This document shows positions 26,806-34,356 of a DNA stretch of 64,000 nucleotides, piece by piece. The DNA comes from Nonomuraea ceibae. GTDB lineage: Bacteria; Actinomycetota; Actinomycetes; Streptosporangiales; Streptosporangiaceae. Position numbers and translations under genes: made by a program. The DNA is taken from NCBI RefSeq assembly GCF_019396325.1, contig NZ_JAHKRO010000047.1, positions 1 to 64,000 on the forward strand. The letters run 5' to 3'. The first letter of the stretch is position 1. Each line of letters starts with the position of its first letter. Under the pieces are notes generated by a model. The model did not search any database, had not been told where the DNA came from, and worked only from the letters and a program-made list of their open reading frames with translations.

Positions 26806-27155
26806 CAGACATCCCCGGCGGTGCGCAGCGCGGCCAGTTGCGTCAACACCTGTCTGGCTTCCGGCGGGATATCAGGCGGTGTATCCAGCGCGGTGAACGC
26901 CTCCTCGACCACGGCGATGATTCGCTCCGCCGCCCTGCCAGCGACCCGCGGCCGGGAGAGGATCTCACGCGCGGGCCCCACGCGCCGCCCGACGTCCAGC
27001 AGCGCCGTGCCGGCCCGGCTCCAGGAGGGCAGCGTCGTCACCGGCTCGCCGAACCCGCAGGCATCCCGCCGTCGGCCGGGCCTCCGATGCAGACTGGCCG
27101 CTTGCCGGTCAACCAGCTCGCGCGCCTGGACGATGTGCGAGGTCATCGTGTCCAT
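26805..27155 (-). CDS. Small protein leading the crtI operon; possible truncated polyprenyl synthase
   Basis: The 116-residue frame starts at ATG 27155 with AAGGAG eight bases upstream and ends one base into crtI, so it is translated as part of the operon. The last 45 residues (AERIIAVVEEAFTALDTPPD onward, with IPPEARQVLTQLA) resemble the C-terminal tail of geranylgeranyl diphosphate synthases, but both Asp-rich motifs (DDxxD) are absent. It may be what remains of crtE after an internal deletion, or an unrelated small protein. If it is the remnant, C20 precursor must come from an enzyme elsewhere. Confidence 0.5.
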   Translation of the reverse strand: MDTMTSHIVQARELVDRQAASLHRRPGRRRDACGFGEPVTTLPSWSRAGTALLDVGRRVGPAREILSRPRVAGRAAERIIAVVEEAFTALDTPPDIPPEARQVLTQLAALRTAGDV

Positions 27156-27280
27156 GCACGCATCTCCTTCTGTCGCCATAGCAAGTCTTCGCAGGAGGAG
27201 CGGACCCGGCTGCACACGATCCGAAACGCATCCTCACGGTAACCATCGGACGCCGGATCCCAAACGGGACACGCCCGCGC

Positions 27281-27295
27281 ATTCGTCCGACGAAT
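27281..27295. promoter_or_regulatory. Perfect palindrome upstream of the crtI operon
   Basis: ATTCGTC-C-GACGAAT is a perfect 7+1+7 palindrome located 126 bp upstream of the first gene of the crtI-crtB-plsX operon. It has the form of a dimeric repressor or activator site. The regulator is not in the window. Confidence 0.4.
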
Positions 27296-27458
27296 CCTGT
27301 AACCGCGAAAAGGCAGCCCGGACACGTCGAACGGCAGCGGGAACACCATGCGCGAGCACGCATCGGTCAGGGAGAGAACCCGGGCTACGCCATCGGAGCC
27401 GGCTCCAGCCTGCTTTGGCGTGGCGTTGACCTGTTCTCATGTGATTTGCCTTTTCAGG

Positions 27459-27472
27459 TACCCCGGGGGGTA
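27459..27472. promoter_or_regulatory. CsoR/CstR-type operator 1
   Basis: TACCCCGGGGGGTA lies 11 bp before the cstR-like start. It is one of three copies of the same GC-centred palindrome, flanked by TA, in this locus. Confidence 0.75.
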
Positions 27473-27482
27473 TGCTCCAAGC

Positions 27483-27752
27483 ATGGAGCTGAACGAGAGC
27501 ATGGTGGGCGACGCGCTGACCCGACTGAAGCGGGCACATGGCCAGCTGGCCGGAGTGATCGCGATGATCGAGGCGGGCGAAGACTGCACGAAGGTGCTCA
27601 CTCAACTCGCCGCCGTCTCGAAAGCGCTGGACCGGGCCGGCTTCAAGATCGTCGCGACGGGATTGCGGCACTGCCAGGATGCGCAGGGCCGCGGCGATCG
27701 GCCGCCCATGAGCGTGGCGGAGCTGGAGAAGCTCTTCCTGGCGCTCGCCTGA
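27483..27752 (+). CDS. cstR: CstR-like persulfide-sensing repressor (CsoR/RcnR family)
   Basis: The 89-residue all-helical product has the CsoR fold: LTRLKRAHGQLAGVIAMIEA (helix 1), EDCTKVLTQLAAVSKALDRA (with the first Cys) and ATGLRHCQD (second Cys). In copper-sensing CsoR a His lies four residues before the second Cys; here that position is Gly, leaving a two-Cys site like CstR, which senses persulfides and tetrasulfides. The neighbours (persulfide dioxygenase, rhodanese, TauE) support sulfur sensing. ATG 27483 follows its own operator, so it autorepresses. Inference from residues and context; DNA binding not shown. Confidence 0.85.
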   Translation: MELNESMVGDALTRLKRAHGQLAGVIAMIEAGEDCTKVLTQLAAVSKALDRAGFKIVATGLRHCQDAQGRGDRPPMSVAELEKLFLALA

Positions 27753-27799
27753 TACTGGCGGTCACGGGGCCTCCGTGGCCGCATCTTTCTGCCTTCCGC

Positions 27800-27815
27800 A
27801 TACCCCTGGGGGTAT
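27800..27815. promoter_or_regulatory. CsoR/CstR-type operator 2
   Basis: ATACCCCTGGGGGTAT is a near-perfect palindrome 20 bp before the persulfide dioxygenase start, in the 82-bp gap after cstR. It should give this gene its own CstR-controlled promoter. Confidence 0.75.
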
Positions 27816-27834
27816 TGAGAGGAGTGAAGGGATA

Positions 27835-29169
27835 ATGGACGTCATCTCGTTCCGTACGCCCGGCCTTGGCGACCAGACCTACCTGTTGACGCACGAGGGC
27901 AAGGGAGTCCTCGTCGACCCCCAGCGCGACATCGACCGCTTCCTGCGCGTTGCCGCCGAACGCGACGTCGAGCTGCGGCTCGTGCTGGAGACTCACCTCC
28001 ACAACGACTACGTCTCCGGCGGTGAGCAGGCTGCGCTGCGCACGGGCGCCGAACTCGTGCTGCCCGCCGCCGCCGCACCCGCCTACCGGCACACGCCCGC
28101 CTTCCATCTGGAAGACATCGACGGCGGCGACGGCTTGACTCTCCGCCCCGTCCATACGCCTGGCCACACCCCCGAGCACACCAGCTATCTGGTGTTCGTC
28201 GACGGCGAACCGGCGGCGCTCTTCTCCGGAGGCAGCCTGCTCGTCGCCTCGGCCGGGCGGCCTGACCTGCTCGGTCCTGAACGGGCCCGCTCCCTGGCCC
28301 GTCTGCAGTACGGCTCCCTGCACCGCCTGGCCTCGCTGCCGCCCGGCATCGGCCTGTATCCGACCCACGGCGAGGGCTCGTTCTGCACCGCGACCGGCGC
28401 AGGCAGGCTGACCTCCTCCATCGCGGCCGAACGCGACGGCAATCCGATGCTGGCCATCGACGACCCGGAGGAGTTCGCCGACGCGCTGCTCGCGGCTCCC
28501 ATGCCCGTGCCCACCTTCTACCAGCACATGGGTCCGGCCAACACGCTCGGCGTGCCCCCCATGCCCCCGGTTCGCGTCCCCGTCCTGGACACCGTTCCCC
28601 AGGACACCCAGGTCGTCGACATCCGCCCTCGGCAGGCACAGGCCACTGGCATGCTCCCCGGGTCGATCGGCATCGAACTGGACGTCGACTTCGGCAGCTG
28701 GGCCGGCTGGCTGCTGCCCTACGCCGAGCCGATCACCCTGGTCGCCGAGGCCGACCAGGACGTCACGGAGGCCGTCACCCAGCTCGCCCAGATCGGGATC
28801 GACACCGTGCGCGGCGTCGTCCGTGACCTTGGCGGAGCCGCCACACAGGCCTACGAACTGGCCGAACTCGACGTCTTCGTCGAGCGACTCGCACAACCCG
28901 ATGCCCAGTTCCTGGACGTCCGGATGCACAGCGAGCGGGAGCGGATCCGGCTGCCGGGCGCGGTCGAGCGGTTCCTGCCCGACCTGATCAAGCAGGGCAT
29001 CCCCGCCGAACTCGACCCGGAGAGGCCCGTGCTCGTCGCCTGCGCCTCCGGCCGCCGCGCGAACATAGCCGCCGGCCTCCTGGCCCGAGAGGGCTACCGG
29101 CCGCTCGTGCTCACCGGCGCTGGCGTCCCCGACGTCGTGGCAGCGCTCCACCGGCGTCAGGCCGCCTGA
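27835..29169 (+). CDS. Persulfide dioxygenase-rhodanese fusion (CstB-like)
   Basis: The 444-residue product has an N-terminal metallo-beta-lactamase domain (about 1-240) with ETHLHNDYVSGG, PVHTPGHTPEHTSYLVF and FSGGSLLV, the iron-binding set of ETHE1-type persulfide dioxygenases. Two rhodanese domains follow: the first (about 255-340) lacks an obvious catalytic Cys; the second (about 345-444) has VLVACASGRRANIAAGLLA with the active-site Cys in CASGRR. It oxidises glutathione- or low-molecular-weight thiol persulfide to sulfite and transfers sulfane sulfur, in the cytosol. ATG 27835 follows GAGAGGAGTGAAGG. Preceded by a CstR operator. Confidence 0.92.
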   Translation: MDVISFRTPGLGDQTYLLTHEGKGVLVDPQRDIDRFLRVAAERDVELRLVLETHLHNDYVSGGEQAALRTGAELVLPAAAAPAYRHTPAFHLEDIDGGDGLTLRPVHTPGHTPEHTSYLVFVDGEPAALFSGGSLLVASAGRPDLLGPERARSLARLQYGSLHRLASLPPGIGLYPTHGEGSFCTATGAGRLTSSIAAERDGNPMLAIDDPEEFADALLAAPMPVPTFYQHMGPANTLGVPPMPPVRVPVLDTVPQDTQVVDIRPRQAQATGMLPGSIGIELDVDFGSWAGWLLPYAEPITLVAEADQDVTEAVTQLAQIGIDTVRGVVRDLGGAATQAYELAELDVFVERLAQPDAQFLDVRMHSERERIRLPGAVERFLPDLIKQGIPAELDPERPVLVACASGRRANIAAGLLAREGYRPLVLTGAGVPDVVAALHRRQAA

Positions 29170-29208
29170 CTTCCATTCAGCACACATCGCCCTGTTAGGA
29201 GAACATTC

Positions 29209-29787
29209 GTGTCCCACATCGATGCGGTTTCCGCCCGTTCGCTGATCGCGACCGACCCCGACGTTCTTGTCGTGGATGTCCGCACCCCTGCGGAGTTCGA
29301 GTCCGCCCACATCGACGGCGCCATCAACCTGCCTCTCGACCAGGTCGACGCCCACCTGCGGCGCATCGTGACCGATGCCGGAGGTCGCATGCTGCTCATC
29401 TGCCAGTCCGGTGGTCGCGCCGAGCGTGCCAGGACGGCACTCAGCGAGGCGGGGATGCCCGACGTCTCGGTCCTGGACGGCGGCATGAACGCCTGGATCG
29501 CCTCCGGCGCGCCGGCGATCCGCGGACGGCCACGCTGGCCGCTGGAGCGGCAGGTCCGGCTCGTTGCCGGCGGCATCGTGCTCGGCTCGGTCATGGCGAG
29601 CCTCTGGGTACCGGCCGCCGTGCTCGTCGCCGCGTTCATCGGCGCGGGCCTGACATTTGCGGCTGTCACCGATACCTGCGGCATGGGCATGCTCCTGGCC
29701 AGCCTGCCATACAACCGCGCCGGCGGTGTGGATGCCGAGATATCCATCGCCCGCCTACGCCGGCGTCCCGCGCACGATGCCGAATGA
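29209..29787 (+). CDS. Rhodanese domain fused to a DUF2892-type membrane tail
   Basis: The 192-residue product has a rhodanese domain (about 5-105: VLVVDVRTPAEFESAHIDGA, catalytic Cys in LLICQSGGRAERAR) and then LERQVRLVAGGIVLGSVMAS, the DUF2892 membrane domain with two hydrophobic segments. It likely handles sulfane sulfur at the inner face of the membrane. The start is GTG 29209 with TTAGGAG upstream. It lies 39 bp after the dioxygenase, in the same operon. Its stop overlaps an ATG of the next frame. Confidence 0.92.
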   Translation: MSHIDAVSARSLIATDPDVLVVDVRTPAEFESAHIDGAINLPLDQVDAHLRRIVTDAGGRMLLICQSGGRAERARTALSEAGMPDVSVLDGGMNAWIASGAPAIRGRPRWPLERQVRLVAGGIVLGSVMASLWVPAAVLVAAFIGAGLTFAAVTDTCGMGMLLASLPYNRAGGVDAEISIARLRRRPAHDAE

Positions 29788-29804
29788 CTTTTTGTGACTC
29801 AGCC

Positions 29805-29820
29805 ATACCCCCGGGGGTAA
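29805..29820. promoter_or_regulatory. CsoR/CstR-type operator 3
   Basis: ATACCCCCGGGGGTAA at 29805-29820 ends two bases before the TauE/SafE ATG at 29823. If the upstream ATG at 29784 is used, the operator lies inside the reading frame; the GGGGGT could also serve as ribosome binding site. Confidence 0.7.
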
Positions 29821-29822
29821 TT

Positions 29823-30668
29823 ATGATCACCTTGGCCCTTGCCGCTGCCGTCGTGGTCGGCATGACGCTCGGCCTGTTCGGCGGCGGAGGGTCCATCCTC
29901 ACCGTCCCCGTGCTGGTCTATCTCGCCGGTGTACCGACCAAGCAGGCCATCGCCATGTCGCTGTTCGTCGTGGCCGTCACCAGCGCGGTCAGCGCCATCG
30001 GCCACGCCAGAGCCGGACGGATCCGTTGGCGCACCGGGTTGATCTTCGGCACTGCCGGGATGGCGGGCGCGTACGGAGGCGGGCTGATCGGACCACACCT
30101 CCCCGAAGCGCTGCTGATGGGGAGCTTCGCCGTCATGATGCTCGCCACCGCAGCCGCCATGATCCGAGACCGCCCCACCCGCCGGGCCGCATCCGCCTCA
30201 AGGGAACTGCCCATCCTGCACGTGGTCGCCGAAGGCGTCGCGGTGGGTCTGGTGACCGGGGTCGTCGGCGCCGGAGGCGGCTTCCTGGTGGTCCCAGCGT
30301 TGGTTCTCCTCGGCGGCCTGCCCATGGGTGTGGCGGTGGGCACCTCGCTGGTCGTCATCGCGATGAAGTCCCTGGCGGGCCTGGCCGGATACCTGCACAG
30401 CGTCCCTGTCGACTGGTCCCTTGCGCTCCCGGTTGCCGTGGCGGCCGTGGCCGGCGGGCTTGTCGGCGGCTCCTTGGCCGGCCGCCTCAACGCGGACCGG
30501 CTGCGCAGAGCGTTCGGCTGGTTCGTCCTGACGATGGGTACCTTCGTCCTGGTTCAGCAGGCGCCGCCGGCGCTGCTGCACAGTGGCTGGACCGTCTTGA
30601 CGGCCGCCGGCGCGGTGGCGGCCGCCGCCCTCGGGCTCGCGCTGCGGCGCCGACGCCAGTCGACGTAG
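29823..30668 (+). CDS. TauE/SafE family sulfite exporter
   Basis: The 281-residue product has about eight membrane helices and the two TauE repeats: GMTLGLFGGGGSILTVPVLV (TM1) and GLVTGVVGAGGGFLVVPALV (TM5), each with the Gly-rich turn. It should export sulfite or a related anion formed by the persulfide dioxygenase. ATG 29823 fits the family N-terminus (MITLALAAAVVVGM). ATG 29784 overlaps the previous stop (ATGA) and would add 13 residues. A CstR-like operator immediately precedes the chosen start. Last gene of the sulfur operon. Confidence 0.9.
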   Translation: MITLALAAAVVVGMTLGLFGGGGSILTVPVLVYLAGVPTKQAIAMSLFVVAVTSAVSAIGHARAGRIRWRTGLIFGTAGMAGAYGGGLIGPHLPEALLMGSFAVMMLATAAAMIRDRPTRRAASASRELPILHVVAEGVAVGLVTGVVGAGGGFLVVPALVLLGGLPMGVAVGTSLVVIAMKSLAGLAGYLHSVPVDWSLALPVAVAAVAGGLVGGSLAGRLNADRLRRAFGWFVLTMGTFVLVQQAPPALLHSGWTVLTAAGAVAAAALGLALRRRRQST

Positions 30669-30781
30669 CCGCGATCCTCGCGCTGACCGTCGCTTGCGTG
30701 CGCAGTCTGCCTGCACCAGCGCGGCCCAGTACGCCTGCCGAGTCGGCTTGAGCCGGACCGGCCAGCGCCCCCGGACCAGCC

Positions 30782-30928
30782 TCAGGTGCTGCGTCTCCGG
30801 TAGCGGTCGCGCGCCGGATCCCGATACTCCCGGTGCCAGACACCCTGCGGATCGACGCACGCCTCGACCATCTGAAACGCACCTCTGCGGCCGCCATGGC
30901 GGTAGATTCGCTCTACTTCCCGAATCAC
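30782..30928 (-). CDS. Small basic protein coupled to DUF1876 gene
   Basis: A 48-residue frame starts at GTG 30928, overlapping the stop of the DUF1876 gene as GTGA, and ends at 30782. The product reads VIREVERIYRHGGRRGAFQM and continues VEACVDPQGVWHREYRDPAR. It is compact, charged and rich in aromatic residues, as expected for a real small protein. The 4-bp overlap argues for translational coupling. I do not recognise the family. It is too short for usual gene calls. Confidence 0.55.
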   Translation of the reverse strand: MIREVERIYRHGGRRGAFQMVEACVDPQGVWHREYRDPARDRYRRRST

Positions 30929-31197
30929 CACGATCGGCTCGGGACCGGCGCGTCGGCGACCTTGGTGATGTCATGTTGCGTGACGATGGCGAGCTGATCG
31001 GCAAGGTTGGTCAGCGCCCGTGAGGCCGCGAGTTCGTCGCCGATCTCCGGCACTGACGGGTCGGCCGGGTTACGGCGGGCGTGACCCGTGCCGGTCATTC
31101 GTTCCTGGCCGTCCTGAGTGCTCAATACCGCCCGGGCGTGAGTGTCGTCGCCGTCCTCGGCCAGGTAAACCTGTACCGTCCACTGTTTGGCTTCCAT
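30925..31197 (-). CDS. DUF1876 (Rv1738/Rv2302-like) small stress protein
   Basis: The 90-residue product has the DUF1876 pattern: KQWTVQVYLAEDGDDTHARA at the start, MTGTGHARRNPADPSVPEIG in the middle and LADQLAIVTQHDITKVA at the end, a dsRBD-like alpha/beta fold. Mycobacterium Rv1738 of this family is strongly induced by DosR and resembles ribosome hibernation factors. ATG 31197 is preceded by AGGAACAAG-type sequence (weak). No DosR box is evident nearby, unlike several neighbours. It is coupled to a 48-residue downstream frame. Confidence 0.85.
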   Translation of the reverse strand: MEAKQWTVQVYLAEDGDDTHARAVLSTQDGQERMTGTGHARRNPADPSVPEIGDELAASRALTNLADQLAIVTQHDITKVADAPVPSRSW

Positions 31198-31661
31198 AAT
31201 CTTGTTCCTCCATCGTGAGGGCCATCCCCTCCGTCGCACCGTCCCGGGCCCGGCTGACGCCAGGGCTGGACGTCCTCACGTAGCCCCTGCCCCGAAGCGC
31301 TCACCTGTATGAGACCGACCGGCCCTAGACAGGTCCATGTCCTGCCGGAGCGTGATGGAGGTGCGCTTGACGACGGTGCGAATGCATCCCGCGGACGTGA
31401 CCGTCGTTGCGCCATGATCAAAGTCGGAGTGTCCGCGCGAGCGTCGCTACTCCTCCGATCCGATGCTTTCCGGCAGCGAGAGGGCGGCTGATCACGTCGG
31501 GCGCTCGCCGGCCACCGATCGATCCTGGCGAGCCTCGTACCCTCCGGGGTCACAGTTCGCACGCCGGGGGCACCGTGACCTGCGCTCGGCGATGTCGGAT
31601 TCCGTCCACCGGGATTCGGCCGCCCTGGCGGTGACGTGGCGGCTCGGTCCGGGGACCCGGC
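31198..31661. other. Intergenic stretch
   Basis: Between the DUF1876 and DUF3140 genes I see no gene with family resemblance; small frames here look like chance. Confidence 0.4.
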
Positions 31662-31991
31662 TCATTTCAGCGGGTCATGGCCCCAGTTCATCAGCGAATA
31701 GCGCCATCTGGACTCTCGGACGTCGCCGGAAGGCCGTTGCGCCAGGTGCCGGTGTATGTAGCCGATCACCTTGCGCATGTGAGCGTAGTCCTGGGCGGTG
31801 AGGGACGCCTTCTTCGCGTGGAGCAGGTCGACGATCTTGCGGCCCGATTCGTGGCCGGTGGATTCGCCGCCGTCGTCCTTCTGCCCGACCGCTTTGGACT
31901 CATCCGTGGTGAGCCAGTGCTCCAGTTCCTTGGCGGTCATGTTCACCGCCTGGCCGAACTCCGCCGCGATCGCCCGCTCCTCCTCGGTCAT
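31662..31991 (-). CDS. DUF3140 family protein
   Basis: The 109-residue product matches DUF3140: FGQAVNMTAKELEHWLTTDE, ESTGHESGRKIVDLLHAKKA, DYAHMRKVIGYIHRHLAQRP and the invariant tail RWRYSLMNWGHDPLK. The function is unknown; it is helical, cytoplasmic and usually paired with a DUF2945 protein, as here (2 bp downstream of it). It also appears in stress-related loci. ATG 31991 follows CGAAAGGACGAAGG-like DNA at the end of the DUF2945 gene. Confidence 0.9.
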   Translation of the reverse strand: MTEEERAIAAEFGQAVNMTAKELEHWLTTDESKAVGQKDDGGESTGHESGRKIVDLLHAKKASLTAQDYAHMRKVIGYIHRHLAQRPSGDVRESRWRYSLMNWGHDPLK

Positions 31992-31993
31992 CG

Positions 31994-32221
31994 CTAGCCT
32001 TCGTCCTTTCGCAGGGCTGACGGCTTGTGCACGGCTTTCTTGCCGCTTTTCTCGCTGCGCACCACGTGCTGGGGTTCGTCGGGAGTGGCGGCCACGGTAC
32101 GGCCGGCTTCCTTCCGCCTACTGGTGATCTTCTTCTCGACTTTGCCATGGACGGTGGATCCATGGCTTCGCCAGGTGACCTCGTCGCCAACCGACAGGTC
32201 TTCCTTCCGCTTCTTCGTCAT
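31994..32221 (-). CDS. DUF2945 (HVA1/Tudor-like) family protein
   Basis: The 75-residue product has the Tudor-like core of the HVA1 family: LSVGDEVTWRSHGSTVHGKV, then KKITSRRKEAGRTVAATPDE and EPQHVVRSEKSGKKAVHKPS with a Lys-rich tail. It is small, basic and probably binds nucleic acid or protein; the function is unknown. It ends two bases before the DUF3140 gene, so they form a two-gene operon. ATG 32221 is preceded by CAGCGC; no strong ribosome binding site. Confidence 0.85.
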   Translation of the reverse strand: MTKKRKEDLSVGDEVTWRSHGSTVHGKVEKKITSRRKEAGRTVAATPDEPQHVVRSEKSGKKAVHKPSALRKDEG

Positions 32222-32341
32222 GCGCTGCGACTACCCGAACCTGCGCTCGCACGCCTCAGAGTAGTCATCGACACGCCCATCCTCGGGTCAAGGCGCGGCC
32301 GTATCGCTTCTGGGTCATGATCGCTCCGCCGCGCGTCGATG

Positions 32342-33209
32342 TCACGCGGCCGCCCGATATCGGGTCACCAGTCGGTCAGAGCATCGGGGGGGGGGGTAGC
32401 CGTCCGGTGGTGCGGCCAGACGCAAGGGCTGATGGATGTGGGCGGTGGACACGTCGGCGAGCCCCGGGAACGTAGCATCGTACGCAGTCGCCCGCCGGGT
32501 CGCATCGCTGGGCTTGGCGCAGCGGATTGAGCCGCGGTTGGGTCGGGTGTCGCCGGTGCCGGCGATCCATTGCCAGTCGCCCGAGTTGTTGGCCACGTCT
32601 CCGTCGAGCAGGTGGTCGAAGAGTGTCGGGCACCGGCGTGCCAGGCGATGCCGAGAAGCTTGACCAGGTAGGAGGCCACGATGAGTTGGGCCCGGTTGTG
32701 CATCCGGCCTTCGGCGAGGAGCGGGCGCATGCCGGCGTTCCACGATGGGCAGCCCGGTCATGTCTTTGCGCCAGGACTGCAGCGCGTCCTCGTCGTCGCG
32801 CCAGCGGTGGCTGCGGGGGCGGTAGTCGTCCCCGGTTGATGCGAGGGAAGGCGTACGTGACCTGGTGGTAGAAGTGGCGCCAGCACGACTGGCGGACGGA
32901 CGCCTCGCTGCCGGCGGCCAGGTGGGCCAGTCTCAGCGGTGACAGGCAGCCGAACCTCAGGTAGGGGCTCAGCCGTGAGGTATGGTCACCGACCAGACCG
33001 TCGTGGGCGTCGGCGTAGCCCAGCAGAGCGCGGCGCATCCACTGATGGACGCGGTGGCGGGCGGTGGCGCCACGGACGCCGGGCGGACGGGGCGGGCACT
33101 GGCCGGGGTGGAGGTCGCGTACTACCTGCGGGTGGAGACCTACATCCATGAACGGAGAAGAGGCAGGCGGCGGCACAGGGGATTCGCTGTCCAGACGGTG
33201 GGGGCGCAC
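32342..33209 (-). pseudogene. phr: Decayed class I deoxyribodipyrimidine photolyase
   Basis: Frames on the minus strand spell out the photolyase C-terminal half in pieces: TSRLSPYLRFGCLSPLRLAH, WRHFYHQVTYAFPRINR, DMTGLPIV, AEGRMHNRAQLIVASYLVKL, FDHLLDGDVANNSGDWQWIA and HIHQPLRLA. Those are the FAD and DNA contacts of CPD photolyase. Frame changes occur near 32840, 32740, 32620, 32560 and 32510, and the N-terminal antenna domain is missing. It is not functional, so light-driven repair must come from elsewhere if at all. Confidence 0.85.
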
Positions 33210-33243
33210 GGCGCCGGGTGCCGTGCGCCCCGCGCCGCCGGCG

Positions 33244-33333
33244 CTACTTCTTCGGTCGAGCGATGAACGAGGTGAAGATCACCGTGACAGCGAAAACCAC
33301 GGAGATGATGACGATCGCCAGGGGCCAGTCCAT
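33244..33333 (-). CDS. 29-residue single-span membrane peptide
   Basis: ATG 33333 has AAGGGAG seven bases upstream and opens a 29-codon frame: MDWPLAIVIISVVFAVTVIF then TSFIARPKK. It is one membrane helix with a short basic tail. The strong ribosome binding site and clean hydrophobic helix argue that it is real although very short. A DosR-like palindrome lies 64 bp upstream, shared with divergent hspX, so it may be co-regulated in hypoxia. KdpF-like peptides have this size, but the sequence is not KdpF. Function unknown. Confidence 0.6.
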   Translation of the reverse strand: MDWPLAIVIISVVFAVTVIFTSFIARPKK

Positions 33334-33396
33334 GGTGGTCTCCCTTCAGGCGGAACCTGACACTCTCAGTCCATGCCGTCGATGCGCTCGCCGCCA

Positions 33397-33410
33397 GGGG
33401 CGAAAGTCCC
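33397..33410. promoter_or_regulatory. DosR-like box between the 29-aa peptide gene and hspX
   Basis: GGGGCGAAAGTCCC (minus strand GGGACTTTCGCCCC) is a close match to the DosR core. It lies in the divergent region, 64 bp from the peptide gene and 130 bp from hspX. Confidence 0.65.
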
Positions 33411-33539
33411 TGCGCTAGGCCCTCGCAGGGCGGAAGGTGATAATGGACCCGCCGACACGGGTCTTTGTGCTCTGGGCCCGCGGCCGCGTGGGGTGTGGTC
33501 TGGAGGCGTGGGACTAGGACTCCACGGAAGGAGGCCGCA

Positions 33540-33950
33540 ATGAACGTGGTCGAGCGGCGGGACATCAGGTTCCCGTTCCCGGAACTGCTGGAGTGGATGG
33601 AGAGCCCGATGTTCGGGTTTCGCCCCTTCGGGCAGATCGTCCGGGTTGAGGACTACGTTGCCGATGGCCGGTACGTGCTGCGCGCTGAGCTGCCCGGGAT
33701 CGACCCCGACAAGGACGTCGAGGTCATGGTGGACGGCGGCACGCTTCACATCCGGGCGGAGAAGACGCGGAAGGCCGCCGAGCCGCATCGCTCCGAGTTC
33801 GCCTACGGGTCGCTCTCCCGGACGGTGACACTGCCCGCCACAGCAAGGACCGACGACGTCAAGGCCGTCTACACAGGCGGCGTCCTGGAGGTCAGTGTCG
33901 GGTTGGCAGAGGAGGAGTCAGCGGGTCGGCGGATCACCGTCGAGCACTGA
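33540..33950 (+). CDS. hspX: Hsp20/alpha-crystallin chaperone, HspX (Acr)-like
   Basis: The 136-residue product carries the alpha-crystallin domain: YVLRAELPGIDPDKDVEVMV, GGTLHIRAEKTRKAAEPHRS, EFAYGSLSRTVTLPATARTD and VYTGGVLEVSVGLAEE. It follows the mycobacterial HspX/Acr sequence closely (RAELPGVDPDKDV, SEFAYGSFVRTVSLP). It prevents aggregation of proteins in dormant cells. GGAAGGAGG lies about five bases before ATG 33540. A DosR-like palindrome is 130 bp upstream, which mirrors the M. tuberculosis gene, a classic DosR target. Confidence 0.93.
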   Translation: MNVVERRDIRFPFPELLEWMESPMFGFRPFGQIVRVEDYVADGRYVLRAELPGIDPDKDVEVMVDGGTLHIRAEKTRKAAEPHRSEFAYGSLSRTVTLPATARTDDVKAVYTGGVLEVSVGLAEEESAGRRITVEH

Positions 33951-34285
33951 CGCCTCACCGGGCGCGGGCGGAGCTACCGTCCGCGCCTGCTGCCTGGGCG
34001 AAGACGGACCGGACGCGCGCATCGCCGCCGGCATCGTACGGCATCCGGCGACTGGCACCCGGGGCCGCACATGTGGGATGGCGGTCGATCGAGCTGACCT
34101 TTCGGGATGTCGCCTTGTCGGCCATCGCACCGAAGAAATGGGGGTTGATCGTGAAGGAAGCCTGCGGAGTGCTGCCGACCCGGTGTGCCCGTGTGACGAG
34201 CCGAACGGCTGGCGGCAGGGTTTCGGGAGCCGGCACTGGTCGGCAGACGTGACGAGACCGAGCGATAACCATGGCAGGCGGGGGA

Positions 34286-34299
34286 GGGCCGAAGGTCCA
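34286..34299. promoter_or_regulatory. DosR-like box upstream of gap
   Basis: GGGCCGAAGGTCCA (minus GGACCTTCGGCCC) has the half-site form seen in DosR boxes and lies 58 bp before the GAPDH start. Confidence 0.45.
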
Positions 34300-34356
34300 T
34301 CCCATGAAGGACCGTGGCCTCTGAACGGCGGGCCCTGGGTTCCGGACGATGGAGGC

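Noticed and set aside
31284..31661. Several small frames between the DUF1876 and DUF3140 genes
   Set aside because: None has a start signal or family pattern.
32385..32396. Run of G residues
   Set aside because: A homopolymer inside the photolyase pseudogene; more likely slippage or an assembly artefact than a signal.
33510..33523. GGGACTAGGACTCC just upstream of hspX as a second DosR box
   Set aside because: The right half is out of register with the DosR core (9 of 14 positions), so I list only the site at 33397.
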